A DNA stretch of 64,000 nt from Abditibacteriaceae bacterium (GCA_019239895.1 JAFAZH010000052.1:124001-188000), one strand, 5' to 3'. Shown: positions 1-8,685, counted from the stretch's first letter. Notes: a model not told the origin generated them from the sequence alone. Numbers and translations are program-made.

Positions 1-246
1 CGGCAGCAGTGCGAAAACATTCGGCTCGTGGATGCGTAATACGCTTAGCATCACAAAATCTACCAGATCAACATCCAAGTATTCGTCACGCACCAAAGCT
101 GGTAGAGAGAATTCAAGCGTATTCAGCACCCGCCATACGTCGCGCAAGTTTTGCAAGTATAAATGCAAACCTTCATGGTGAGCCGCCCGCAAGCTCTCAT
201 ACCATTTCTCGTCTTCAGGCGTTTTTACATTTAATTCTTGAAAAGC
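1..246 (-). pseudogene. Out-of-frame C-terminal continuation of the KAP NTPase, cut by window edge
   Basis: On the minus strand this stretch is open to the window edge and encodes a protein-like sequence beginning LFQELNVKTPEDEKWYESL and containing LHLYLQNLRDVWRVLNTLEF. It joins smoothly to the end of the upstream NTPase frame if one T is added to the run of four T (plus-strand positions 241-244). The pattern of a long helical region after the NTPase domain is what KAP family proteins have, since they are normally much longer than the 308 residues of the in-frame part. I therefore read it as the second part of the same gene, displaced by one base. A sequencing or assembly error in the homopolymer, a real mutation, or -1 ribosomal slippage would all give this picture. 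Confidence 0.7.
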
Positions 247-1157
247 CTTTGAACTCCCTTAACCCAAGCCTCACCAATACTTTCTCTCTTAGGCTGTGGA
301 ATATCTATTGGGAATTGAACGATCTTCTCCAGGTATTCACGCCCATTCCCCGCTATCACCTTGCTTTCCAAACTCTTGGCGACTATATCCTGATCGTATA
401 AAAGCAGATAGGTAAAGTTAGGGAAGTCCGCATTGGCCTTCACCAATTGAAAAATCAATGCGATCTCCTCGGCATATAGACGATCAATATCGTCAATAAC
501 GACTAAAACGGGCCGTTGTAATTCCTTCATCATCTGCGACAAACGCTTTTTCTGCTCTTGTAAATCTCCAAGTGCTTCATCTTTTTGCTTCGCCGCTTGC
601 TCAGTTGCCTCACCTGCGGATTTCAAGAATTGGCCCAGTGCCAGTGCAGCAAGAGGAGTTGCAGCTCCGCCTGTAGCCGCCGCCGCAAAAATGGTAGCTG
701 CCACTGAGCCACCTAAAATTAAAGTTCTCGAATAAGCACGTAATTGGGTTGCGGTTGCTTCATGATTTTTGCCGACTTCGACCGCGATTTGCTCAAAGAA
801 CATTCCGAATAGCGCATCAGCATTGCGAAACTGCCAAGGATTGAATTCAACTATGATGGGTCGCTCGTTCCCAGGCAACTGATTCAACCTATCCAGAATC
901 ATGTTTTTGAGCGACGTTTTGCCACATCCCCAAGCGCCTAACAAGCCAATGACATACGACGGCCTTTTAAAGCGTTTAGCGATGCTGTCTGCAATGGTGA
1001 CAGCGAACTCCCGACGGTCTAACCCATCCTCGTCCAAAAGCGTGATCGCACTATCGGCGGAACGATCCTCCGGTGTCTGAGTCACATTTCCAGCCATTTC
1101 AGACAGGGATTCACTCACTTTCTTTTTGCGTTTTCCTAACGAAAAAATACTCATCAT
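231..1157 (-). CDS. KAP family P-loop NTPase, N-terminal part (frameshifted)
   Basis: This 308-residue product has a P-loop GLLGAWGCGKTS about 70 residues in and a Walker B-like segment VLVVIDDIDRLYAEE, the signature arrangement of KAP NTPases (named after Kidins220, ARMS and PifA). Between them are two hydrophobic stretches rich in Gly and Ala (around residues 145-185), consistent with the paired membrane helices that KAP proteins insert inside the NTPase domain. The start is placed at one of two adjacent ATG codons; a TTG two codons upstream is possible. The reading frame stops at 231 after QRLFKN, while clear homologous coding continues in another frame to the left. KAP proteins are often phage-exclusion or membrane-associated ATPases; the specific role here is not known. 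Confidence 0.75.
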   Translation of the reverse strand: MMSIFSLGKRKKKVSESLSEMAGNVTQTPEDRSADSAITLLDEDGLDRREFAVTIADSIAKRFKRPSYVIGLLGAWGCGKTSLKNMILDRLNQLPGNERPIIVEFNPWQFRNADALFGMFFEQIAVEVGKNHEATATQLRAYSRTLILGGSVAATIFAAAATGGAATPLAALALGQFLKSAGEATEQAAKQKDEALGDLQEQKKRLSQMMKELQRPVLVVIDDIDRLYAEEIALIFQLVKANADFPNFTYLLLYDQDIVAKSLESKVIAGNGREYLEKIVQFPIDIPQPKRESIGEAWVKGVQRLFKN

Positions 1158-1163
1158 TAACAA

Positions 1164-1613
1164 ATTTCAACTAACCAATACCAAGGTTTCTGCGTGGCCC
1201 CGGCATCGGCGCGCGTTTACCGCCGTAGGGCACAACTTAAGGGTCGGCCCCCGCCGAGAAGTATCCAGGCTGATTATACATTAGTCCTCGAAAGCATTAT
1301 CAATCTCGTGGCTGACGCAGTGCATAGAAGCAGTTGCGCCTGCAAGAAGCTCGACGCCTGATGACTGGCAAACACCTGGATGCTGCCACGGCAGGCTATG
1401 ATCGCAACCAATGTATGCCGTGAATTAGACGAAAGTTTCGTATGACGCGGCAGTAGGTAGTTCATCTAATATACTGTTGGGCCGTTGCACGCGGCGTTGC
1501 GGATTGCACCATACTTTTGGTGCAATGATATGAAATACCAGGTGTCGCATGAGTGCAGATTTAGAGGCGCACTACGGCGAGGTCACCAATCAAGTCCGTA
1601 TAAGGAGATTTCT
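1164..1613. other. Intergenic region with a 9-bp perfect hairpin
   Basis: No convincing gene is seen. A perfect inverted repeat ATTGCACCA / TGGTGCAAT lies at 1503-1511 and 1518-1526, about 90 bases upstream of the DUF1801 gene, and could be an operator. The rest shows no coding or repeat structure that I can recognise. Confidence 0.4.
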
Positions 1614-2111
1614 ATGAACGCCAAGCCGGAAACGCAAAAGTCCGCCAAGAGCACCACAAAAAGCACCACCACAATTAACAAGAAGTCTCAGGGATTTACG
1701 GACGAGGAACGGGCGGCGATGCAGGAGCGCAGCCAGGAACTGAAGGCGTCCGCGCGGCGCGGCCAGAAGGCGGATAAGGCGGCTGGGGAAGGCGACGTGC
1801 TGGCGAAGATCGCCACGATGCAGGAACCAGACCGCGACATGGCCACGCGGCTCCACGCGATCATCAAAGCCAGCGCACCAAGCCTGACACCGAAACTCTG
1901 GTATGGGATGCCCGCGTATGCCAGAGACGGCAAGGTGGTCTGCTTCTTCCAAAGCGCGCAGAAGTTCAATACGAGATATGCCACGTTAGGCTTCAGCGAA
2001 ACTGCGAACCTCGACGCAGGTGCCATGTGGCCAGTGGCCTTCGCACTCAAAGAGTTGACTGCCACCGAAGAGGCAAAGATCAGCGCCCTCGTGAAGCAAG
2101 CCGTGAGCTAA
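1614..2111 (+). CDS. DUF1801 domain protein (YdhG-like)
   Basis: The 165-residue product has a Lys/Ser/Thr-rich N-terminal tail (about residues 1-35) followed by a DUF1801-type domain; the segment SLTPKLWYGMPAYARDGKVV followed by ATLGF is the recognisable core. Members of this family are small soluble proteins of poorly defined function, some described as iron chaperone-like or resembling YdhG. The start at 1614 is chosen because TAAGGAGAT sits just upstream as a strong ribosome binding site; the frame is open further upstream but without family similarity. The gene stands alone and converges on the secreted glycosidase at 2200-5052. Confidence 0.8.
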   Translation: MNAKPETQKSAKSTTKSTTTINKKSQGFTDEERAAMQERSQELKASARRGQKADKAAGEGDVLAKIATMQEPDRDMATRLHAIIKASAPSLTPKLWYGMPAYARDGKVVCFFQSAQKFNTRYATLGFSETANLDAGAMWPVAFALKELTATEEAKISALVKQAVS

Positions 2112-2199
2112 GGACTGGCCGCGCCAATAGCTCTACCCTGGCCGAAATCGCCATTCGGGACGAGGCGTTTTCAGGATCTAAGCCATTCTCTGACTACAT

Positions 2200-5052
2200 T
2201 TACTCCGGGGCGATTTCATACCAGAGTGTCTGCCACTGGGGAGAGATGGAGAACCGCAACGCGCCATTTTGCGAGGTAGATGGGACTTCGATTCGTCTGG
2301 CTCCGGTGGTGTCCAGTGCCCAGATATGCAAGCGGGACGAGTCGTTCAGGACTTGAACTTCGGCAGTGATGCCTTCCACTTGAGTGGGGCCAGTGCCCCA
2401 TTGACCGCCCACTGAATTATGCTCCGGGTTCCAACCCATGCCCTGGTTCTCGGTACGACCAGCAGCGGTGAAGAGCAAATGGCGTGATTGTCCCACCTCG
2501 GAATTATCGAGGCTATTAAGGGCAAAGGTGGCGAAGTTATTCTGTGAAGGTGGCATGGCTATCTTCAATTCGTCTAAATCAACGCCCCGTCCACCCAATA
2601 ACCCGATGGCGATCTTGGATTTGTCAGCATTCACGGTGAAGGTGTCGGTGTTCTTGTTCCAATGAATCTCGTGAGTATCCGACATATAATCAGTCGCACT
2701 ATCTAGGTCAGCATAAGTTGAAATGGGGAATAGTCCCTGTTCCCAGCGCACATAGGTTTTTCCCGTCAGTGGCTCCGCACGCGAAGCCCCCGCCGATTGC
2801 CAGGTTTTAGCGGCTGGTAAGTAAGTCGGGCCGCCAGGCGCATTGGCCACTTCATACCAGATCGCTGAGGGGGGCAAAGTCAGGGTCACATCATCCTGTG
2901 AGGGTGCCACATCGCCCAGCGTGTTATCCGCTGCGGGACGGCGGAATAATAATGCAGCGGCAGGAGCGGTGGCCATCTTAACCGGGTGCGAATCAATCGA
3001 GAAAAAGCCCTCAAAATGGTCACGGTTATAGTCTCCCGAAGAGTGGTAGTCGAATATGAAGACTCCCGCCCAATCTTGCCAGGAAGCATAGGCCGCTGCC
3101 ATGAGAAGGCTCTCAGAGCTATAGTCGTTGGGTTGGCCACTGTTCCACTCGCTCATCACAAAGGGCTTGCCTGCCAGACGAAACAAGCCAAAACCCGATA
3201 AGGGATCGGTGCCGGGAGCCGCCGCCATCGAGACGTTTTCCACTTTCCAGGTACTACTGTTCCAGCCACCAGTGCCAAATTCCGGGTGTTTCCAATAAGC
3301 GTGCAGGTCAATAGCATCGCTCTGGGTTTCGCGCCAGAGACCACCCCACCCGCCAAACTGCGCCTGCGTTTGCCAGACGGGGCATTGTACGCCTAAATCC
3401 TTTTTCAAGAAGTTGCGCATTCGCGTTGTGTATTCGGCCTCAATCGAGCCTAAGAACTCGGCGAAGTCACGGCGGGCCAGCACGACGGGAGTGGCTTTAA
3501 AGTCTATGATGGGCACCCCGGCTTGCAACGTCCACTCATCGGGTGCGGCGAGGTGGCCCCCGGAGTGCAGTTCCACTTCGCCCATTTGCACCACACCTGC
3601 CTGATTGCCCAAGTTCCAACTCAGGCGCGAATGCTGCGGGTCGGGGCCAGTTGGACGAAATACAAACGAGTATTTCTCCCAGTTCACCGTCAAGTCTGCA
3701 TAGCCGGTGAAGCCTTCAAAGCGGTGTGGCTCGCGGTCTTGCCAGAGGTTTACAGAAACCCGTCGTGGCACATCCGCCCGCGCCCAGAAGCTGAGGGTAT
3801 AAACACGGCCCTCGGTGAGATCAAGGCCATCTCGATTGATTTGAAATGCCCACGAAACAGTACCAGGCACTTGCAGCGTTGCCGTCAGGCCAGGACGCAC
3901 AAAATCATCTACCGTCGGGCCACTGAGAGCATCCGCATCTAACTTTCCTTGCGCCCCCGTCACGGTGGCTAATTGGAATTGTTGTAGGGCATGGAGCGAG
4001 ACGGCGGCTCTGGCATCCGGGGCTTCTGGATTGAGGACATCGGGTGGTAAGGGCAAATCTAAAATGTCGGTTGGGTTAAAAGGCTCATCGGCTTCGGTCC
4101 AGGCTTTGCGGAGCGCGTCGTCGTTGTTGTAACGCGCTTTAAGCCAGGTATTCCAGCGGTCTTGCAGGGCTTGAATGTGGACACGGGGTATATTGTTTAG
4201 GCTGCCTTCCAACCACATGCTCAACAGGGAATCTTCGTTACTCACTTCGAGCGCACAGACGCCCGGCTCATCCTTATAAGCGTGTCTGGTGTAAGGGTTG
4301 ACGTGGGTGAGCATCAAACGCGCAAAGTCCTGCTGCGCTTTAATGAGTTGCTCATTATAATAGTCGGTGCCTTTGGCTTTTTCCGGTAACAGATAAGCGT
4401 TGGGAATGCCTTCGCCTTCAAACACTGTCCGTCCCACATGCAGATTTAAATCCACATAGATGCCACGACGCAGCAGTTCGGCAATGAAATAATCAAAGCG
4501 ATCCATCTGTTCCGGGTCAACTTCACGCGGCACTTTGACCTGGGTTGAGCCAATTGAGCGAGGCTTCCAGAGACCATTGGGAGCCGCGTTGCCCTCATAA
4601 TGGTGCATCCGCACCGCATTAAAGCCAAACTTGGCGAGGCGTCCCGCGATTCGGGGGGCATCCTCCTTGGAGGGGAACGCGCCATTGAAGTTCAGGTTCA
4701 CGCCCCAGAAGCGCAGTTGCTTCCCCTGCCCGTCCACAAAATGCTCGCCCTGGGCACGCACAAAACCAGTCGCCCCCGCCGGTGCAGGATTCAGCCACGA
4801 AACATCGGTGGCTGTCCTTTCATTATCGAAAGGCGGCAGCACAAAAGGAAACATCACCAGGGGCACTGGAGTCGGAGCAACGGATGCTTCCGCAATTCTC
4901 TTAGGTAACGGAGCTTCCAGCGCGGGCGTCAGTGACTTTTGCGTGCGCTGCACAATGGGAACGGGAGATTGGGTTTTAGGGAGCGGGGCTGCTTGAGCCA
5001 GCGATGATGTCAGAAGACAAGCTAACAGCAAAACGATAGGCAACATAACCAA
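2200..5052 (-). CDS. Secreted clan GH-A glycoside hydrolase (cellulase/GH5-like) with inserted carbohydrate-binding domain
   Basis: A 950-residue exported enzyme. Residues 1-22 form a Sec signal peptide ending AQA, followed by a Pro-rich linker to about residue 75. A TIM-barrel glycosidase domain begins near residue 95, with RFWGVNLNF and NAVRMHHYEG typical of GH5-like enzymes. The probable acid/base is Glu273 in LEVSNEDSL, and the probable nucleophile Glu635 in FVMSEWNSG. Between the two barrel halves (about residues 357-498) lies a beta-sandwich resembling CBM4/9-type modules, with VYTLSFWARAD near its start. The last 200 residues are beta-rich. Substrate cannot be read from sequence; a beta-linked polysaccharide is likely. 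It lies alone on the minus strand, upstream of and divergent from the ATP synthase operon. Confidence 0.85.
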   Translation of the reverse strand: MVMLPIVLLLACLLTSSLAQAAPLPKTQSPVPIVQRTQKSLTPALEAPLPKRIAEASVAPTPVPLVMFPFVLPPFDNERTATDVSWLNPAPAGATGFVRAQGEHFVDGQGKQLRFWGVNLNFNGAFPSKEDAPRIAGRLAKFGFNAVRMHHYEGNAAPNGLWKPRSIGSTQVKVPREVDPEQMDRFDYFIAELLRRGIYVDLNLHVGRTVFEGEGIPNAYLLPEKAKGTDYYNEQLIKAQQDFARLMLTHVNPYTRHAYKDEPGVCALEVSNEDSLLSMWLEGSLNNIPRVHIQALQDRWNTWLKARYNNDDALRKAWTEADEPFNPTDILDLPLPPDVLNPEAPDARAAVSLHALQQFQLATVTGAQGKLDADALSGPTVDDFVRPGLTATLQVPGTVSWAFQINRDGLDLTEGRVYTLSFWARADVPRRVSVNLWQDREPHRFEGFTGYADLTVNWEKYSFVFRPTGPDPQHSRLSWNLGNQAGVVQMGEVELHSGGHLAAPDEWTLQAGVPIIDFKATPVVLARRDFAEFLGSIEAEYTTRMRNFLKKDLGVQCPVWQTQAQFGGWGGLWRETQSDAIDLHAYWKHPEFGTGGWNSSTWKVENVSMAAAPGTDPLSGFGLFRLAGKPFVMSEWNSGQPNDYSSESLLMAAAYASWQDWAGVFIFDYHSSGDYNRDHFEGFFSIDSHPVKMATAPAAALLFRRPAADNTLGDVAPSQDDVTLTLPPSAIWYEVANAPGGPTYLPAAKTWQSAGASRAEPLTGKTYVRWEQGLFPISTYADLDSATDYMSDTHEIHWNKNTDTFTVNADKSKIAIGLLGGRGVDLDELKIAMPPSQNNFATFALNSLDNSEVGQSRHLLFTAAGRTENQGMGWNPEHNSVGGQWGTGPTQVEGITAEVQVLNDSSRLHIWALDTTGARRIEVPSTSQNGALRFSISPQWQTLWYEIAPE

Positions 5053-5235
5053 AACTTAAAGTGACAATTTAATTTGTTCACCGGCATGGATGAACAGGTT
5101 GGATGGATACCAAACCATGCCAAACTTGCAAATCAGACGCCTTACATGACAAAAGCGTCCTAGGTATCTTCCCATAGGACGCGAAAACTGAAAAGCCAGT
5201 ATACATGATTACAGCCATAAGGCGGGATGCCATTA

Positions 5236-5272
5236 TTTCGGGTTGACGGGTAGCCCGAAATGCTGCTACAAT
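5236..5272 (+). promoter_or_regulatory. Sigma-70-type promoter of the ATP synthase operon with overlapping palindrome
   Basis: TTGACG at 5243-5248 and TACAAT at 5267-5272 are separated by 18 bases, giving a predicted transcript start about 23 bases upstream of the first gene. An inverted repeat TTTCGGG / CCCGAAA (5236-5242 and 5254-5260) brackets the -35 box, so a regulator binding it could block RNA polymerase. The promoter is inferred from consensus match and position. Confidence 0.65.
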
Positions 5273-5301
5273 TGCTATGGCTTAAAGGGAGCCGAACCCA
5301 G

Positions 5302-5907
5302 ATGGACGGGCCTGAAAAATCTGATACGCGTCCGCCAAAGACGACATATGCCAGCCTCCGCATCCAACGTTTGGTTGGCTTAGGAAGCGAAGCGTCGGTT
5401 GTCGGGTTCGTATGGGTGGGTTCGATTCTGGGAGGCGCGGGTATTGGCTATTTGCTGGATTCGCACTTTCACACGTCCTTCTGGACGCCCGTGTTGCTGC
5501 TTGTGGGTGCGGTGCTGGGGTTTCGGGAAATGTTAGTGACAGTTTCCAGCCTCAACCAGAAGTCTCGCAAGCCGGATGCTGCGAATATAAAGAATATAAA
5601 CCGAACCGAGAGTGCGGCGCGGAGTGCCAGGCCGAATAACCAGGCAGCGGTTCCCATAACCAGTAGTCCAGCCGTGCAGCCGGAAAAACCGCGCATTTTC
5701 CAGGTGCCACCACCGCCGGAACCCAGTTTTGGGCAGCGGGCTGGGAATGCCACACTGTTGTCTCACAATAGAGAAGCGAAAGATGCTGTCAGTGAAGGAG
5801 TTACGGGCGGGTCGGCTCAAACCGATCAAGAGATGCCGGATGCAGTAGCCAATAGCGAGGAGTTAATTAAAAAGCTATTAGACCACGAGCAACCCTCGTC
5901 GCAATGA
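5302..5907 (+). CDS. AtpZ/AtpI-like F0F1 ATPase-associated membrane protein
   Basis: First gene of the ATP synthase operon. The 201-residue product has two membrane helices (about residues 36-57 and 62-85: VVGFVWVGSILGGAGIGYLL, then WTPVLLLVGAVLGFREML), the layout of the AtpZ family often encoded ahead of atpI and proposed to aid c-ring assembly or ion handling. Unusually, it continues for about 110 residues of Pro-, Ser- and Gln-rich, probably disordered cytoplasmic tail; AtpZ proteins are usually near 100 residues. The start at ATG 5302 is preferred over an upstream in-frame codon at 5260 because AAAGGGAG lies 11 bases ahead. It overlaps atpI by four bases (ATGA). Confidence 0.75.
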   Translation: MDGPEKSDTRPPKTTYASLRIQRLVGLGSEASVVGFVWVGSILGGAGIGYLLDSHFHTSFWTPVLLLVGAVLGFREMLVTVSSLNQKSRKPDAANIKNINRTESAARSARPNNQAAVPITSSPAVQPEKPRIFQVPPPPEPSFGQRAGNATLLSHNREAKDAVSEGVTGGSAQTDQEMPDAVANSEELIKKLLDHEQPSSQ

Positions 5908-6458
5908 GTAAAATTACGATTCCAGCCCCGCCGCAACCCACGTTGAAAAACGCGGCAGGTGGCTCAGACCAAACTAAATCGCAGCGTTTGCGGCCTCAGC
6001 CGCTTGTTATGGCGTCCAAACCCCTTGCGCCTTTGGACGCCGCTTTTTTGAGTCGCACCTATGGCACTATGTTGTGGTTCGGCACGCTACTGGCTCTGTG
6101 CGCCTATACCCTAACGTCTTCAATTCTTATCACCGGGTCATTCGCAGCGGGGGCGCTGCTGGCAGCTTTGCTGCTCAAGTCGCAAGAGCTATTCGTGCGA
6201 CGCATCTTGCGGCCCAAGGATAGCGCGCCCTATCAGGGTTGGGATGCGCGTTTTCCGCTCGCCGTGCTCCTGCCTGCAAAATATATTCTGATTGGCACCG
6301 CTTTCGCGCTGCTAATCAGTCGTCACCTGCTCCACCCGATTGGGTTTACGGCGGGCTTTATGGCAGTGCAAACCGCGATTATCGCTAAAATCTTTGGCTA
6401 TATGATAGTGCAGCGAATTCGTCCGATTCATGAAATGAATAAAGTCTATGGAAAGTAA
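5904..6458 (+). CDS. atpI: ATP synthase protein I
   Basis: The 184-residue membrane protein begins inside the stop codon of the preceding gene (ATGA), indicating translational coupling. After about 50 polar residues it shows four hydrophobic segments (about 55-75, 78-98, 120-138 and 142-162), the topology of AtpI, a c-ring assembly helper encoded at the head of many atp operons. Sequence similarity within this family is low, so identification rests on topology, size and position between the AtpZ-like gene and atpB. It ends ten bases before the preferred atpB start. Confidence 0.75.
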   Translation: MSKITIPAPPQPTLKNAAGGSDQTKSQRLRPQPLVMASKPLAPLDAAFLSRTYGTMLWFGTLLALCAYTLTSSILITGSFAAGALLAALLLKSQELFVRRILRPKDSAPYQGWDARFPLAVLLPAKYILIGTAFALLISRHLLHPIGFTAGFMAVQTAIIAKIFGYMIVQRIRPIHEMNKVYGK

Positions 6459-6468
6459 GGCAGAGCAG

Positions 6469-7563
6469 ATGTTATCTAGCAAGGCGCGTGAACTCCGTGC
6501 CTGGTTCTTCATTATCGTTGTCTCAACCCTCCTGGTCTCCTGTCACCATTTTGCCCACGCGCAAGAGGCAAATGGTGGCAATACTCCAGCGGCGTCTACA
6601 GTCCAACACTCCACCGCGCAAATGACCAATAAGGATGTTGGCCCGGCGGGTAATGCTGGCGAAACGGGAGCCGGGGCGGAACCTGAAGAAAAGCGTGGCA
6701 CCTTCGACGCCGATCACGGCACCTGGTTTAACCCTATTGTACGGTTGATTTTTGGGCTAGGCCCTGTCCAAAAGACCAAAAGCGGTGAATATACCAATAT
6801 TAAATACGACTTTATCATAGTTTCCCTGCTGACCATGATAGGTCTGGCTGCGGTTGGCGTTACCGCCGCCAGGCAGATGAAACTGCGGCCCGAAGGCAAG
6901 CCTACCGCTCTTCCCAATCTGGTTGAAGCTTCGGTAGATGGCTACCGCGAGTATCTGGTGGGCGTCATGGGCAAGGAGTTGGCCTATAAGTATACTCCGC
7001 TGATTGCGTCCTTCTTCTTCTCCATCCTCATCATGAACTGGTTAGGGCTGGTGCCGGGGCTGGTCGCGCCAACCGCTAATCCGCATATTCCCATCACAAT
7101 GGCCATCTGCGCTTTCTTCTGCGTGCATTTTATTGCCATCAAAGAAGCGGGGGTAAAAAGCTGGTTTATGCATTTTGTGGGTGAACCGCTGTGGCTGGCT
7201 CCCCTCAACTTCCCGTTGCACATTATTGGTGAATTGATTAAGCCGATGAGTCTATCGGTGCGATTATTGTGTAATGTGTTCGGCGAAGAAATGGTGGCCT
7301 TGCAGTTGTCTTTGCTGGCTGTTAGTGCAATGGCGCTGTTTAAGATTCCCATTCCATTCCAGTTGCCGATGATGTTACTGGGTGTCTTCTTTGGAGCATT
7401 GCAGGCCCTGGTATTTTCCACCTTGCTGGCTATTTACATTTCGATTCTAGCCACTCATCATGACGATCATGATGTGCATAATGACCACGGCCATGTTGAG
7501 CCAGTGCGGGTTCATGGACGCAATGAGCTTATCGCGCATCCCAGCGAAACGCCCGTGGCATGA
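6469..7563 (+). CDS. atpB: F0F1 ATP synthase subunit a
   Basis: Subunit a forms the ion half-channels next to the c-ring. The essential arginine is Arg265 in IKPMSLSVRLLCN (equivalent to E. coli Arg210), followed by the conserved VFGEEMV. Five to six membrane helices lie between residues 112 and 335. Two oddities: the N terminus has a hydrophobic signal-like segment (residues 11-32, with LVSC resembling a lipobox) and then about 80 polar residues before the first core helix, so a long periplasmic extension is likely; and the C terminus is His/Asp-rich. ATG 6469 is chosen because GTAAGG lies 9 bases upstream; ATG 6448 would overlap atpI by 11 bases. Confidence 0.93.
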   Translation: MLSSKARELRAWFFIIVVSTLLVSCHHFAHAQEANGGNTPAASTVQHSTAQMTNKDVGPAGNAGETGAGAEPEEKRGTFDADHGTWFNPIVRLIFGLGPVQKTKSGEYTNIKYDFIIVSLLTMIGLAAVGVTAARQMKLRPEGKPTALPNLVEASVDGYREYLVGVMGKELAYKYTPLIASFFFSILIMNWLGLVPGLVAPTANPHIPITMAICAFFCVHFIAIKEAGVKSWFMHFVGEPLWLAPLNFPLHIIGELIKPMSLSVRLLCNVFGEEMVALQLSLLAVSAMALFKIPIPFQLPMMLLGVFFGALQALVFSTLLAIYISILATHHDDHDVHNDHGHVEPVRVHGRNELIAHPSETPVA

Positions 7564-7673
7564 TGTCGAGGACTAGATGTCAGAGGCTAAAAGCTGGCGA
7601 TGGTGCAGAACGATGACAATGAACTTATGTTAAATAATATTACCTGGTGATTAGCCAGGGAAAGGAGAGCAGG

Positions 7674-7976
7674 ATGATTTACTGGGCTTTGTTAGGTCTG
7701 GGCACCGCTATTGGGTTGCCGATTGCTGTTATTGGTGCGGGTATTGGTCAAGGTATCGCCGTCAATGGCGCTATGCAAGGTATGGCTCGCCAACCTGAAG
7801 CCAGTGGCACGATTCAGACGGGTATGATTATCGGTCTCGCGCTAATCGAATCGTTGGTTATCTACGCGCTGCTGATGTTCTTCATGTTGAAGCCGTTGCT
7901 GCCGGATATTCCAACCGCCACCGCCGCCATGAAAAACACGGGCGCCACGAGCACGGTCACGGCTCCTGGTAGCTAA
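7674..7976 (+). CDS. atpE: F0F1 ATP synthase subunit c, with Na+-site residues
   Basis: This 100-residue protein is the c-ring subunit: two helices (about 3-36 and 48-76) joined by the conserved polar loop ARQPEAS. The ion-binding carboxylate is Glu59. Gln26 in helix 1 (GAGIGQG), Ser60 and Tyr64 match, in identity and spacing, the Gln32, Glu65, Ser66 and Tyr70 that coordinate Na+ in Ilyobacter tartaricus, so Na+ coupling is plausible. About 25 polar residues follow helix 2, longer than usual. The ATG has AAAGGAG upstream; a GTG 27 bases earlier in frame is unlikely. Long gaps flank the gene on both sides. Confidence 0.93.
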   Translation: MIYWALLGLGTAIGLPIAVIGAGIGQGIAVNGAMQGMARQPEASGTIQTGMIIGLALIESLVIYALLMFFMLKPLLPDIPTATAAMKNTGATSTVTAPGS

Positions 7977-8003
7977 TGTCTCAAATGTAGGGAAGTGCTC
8001 CTC

Positions 8004-8044
8004 GCGTGCCAGCCAGTGTTAAGCTAACAAACTGGCTGGCACGC
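8004..8044 (+). other. Perfect 14-bp hairpin between atpE and atpF
   Basis: Arms at 8004-8017 and 8031-8044 (GCGTGCCAGCCAGT and its complement) pair perfectly around a 13-base loop that itself contains GTTA/TAAC. No T tract follows, so a simple terminator is unlikely. A role in processing or stabilising the c-subunit message is plausible, since c is needed in many copies per enzyme. Confidence 0.7.
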
Positions 8045-8151
8045 TAAAGGATGTCATAAGATAGTCCATACAGGTCGTTCAAGACGTTTCGATTATCGTA
8101 TTCCGTTGTTTTAACAAGAGTACAAATCCGTAATTTAACTAGGATAGCGTT

Positions 8152-8685
8152 GTGGATGTTTTTGGGATAGAACTTAGATTTTTCCTTGTCCAGTTGGTCG
8201 GCTTTATCATTATGGTGTTTGTCCTGTCCAAGTACGCCTTTGGGCCGATACTGGGCATGTTACAGACGCGCCAGGATAGCATCCGCAATAACCTGGACGA
8301 AGCCGAAGCGCGGCGCAATGAAATGGTGCGTTTGCAGAACGAATATCAGCAGCGCCTCGCCCAGATCGAAGATGAGGCACGCGATAAGATTCAATCGGCG
8401 GTGCGGGACGCGCAAGCGGCGCGGGACGAAATTATTGCGCGTGCTCACACAGAAAGCCAGGAGATTCTGGCGCGGGGCCAGCAAGACATCGCCCGCGAAC
8501 GCGCGCAAGCGATGGCGCAAATGCGCGATCAGATTGCCGAATTAGCCATTGCCGCCGCCACTCGCGTGACGCGCCAGCATTTGAATCCGCAAAGCCACGC
8601 CAGCCTGATAGACGAAGTGATTGGTAGCATTGGCGTGAATGGCACCGGCCCCGGCAATGGCACGCCGGGAGGAGGAGCGCACTAG
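8152..8685 (+). CDS. atpF: F0F1 ATP synthase subunit b
   Basis: The 177-residue peripheral stalk subunit has one N-terminal membrane helix (about residues 8-27, FFLVQLVGFIIMVFVLSKYA) and a long charged helix (about 35-150) with the alternating Arg/Glu/Ala pattern of the b-subunit coiled coil. The last 20 residues are Gly/Asn-rich (NGTGPGNGTPGGGAH) and probably disordered. Translation starts at GTG 8152, with AGGA seven bases upstream; no in-frame ATG is near. Its stop codon overlaps the atpH GTG by one base. Confidence 0.93.
   Translation: MDVFGIELRFFLVQLVGFIIMVFVLSKYAFGPILGMLQTRQDSIRNNLDEAEARRNEMVRLQNEYQQRLAQIEDEARDKIQSAVRDAQAARDEIIARAHTESQEILARGQQDIARERAQAMAQMRDQIAELAIAAATRVTRQHLNPQSHASLIDEVIGSIGVNGTGPGNGTPGGGAH

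Noticed and set aside
241..246. Programmed -1 frameshift site in the KAP gene
   Set aside because: The CTTTTC run does not form a canonical X-XXY-YYZ slippery heptamer and no downstream pseudoknot was evident, so it is kept only as one of several explanations.
1274..1465. 63-codon minus-strand frame in the first intergenic region
   Set aside because: Composition is unlike a protein, and no ribosome binding site or family resemblance is present.
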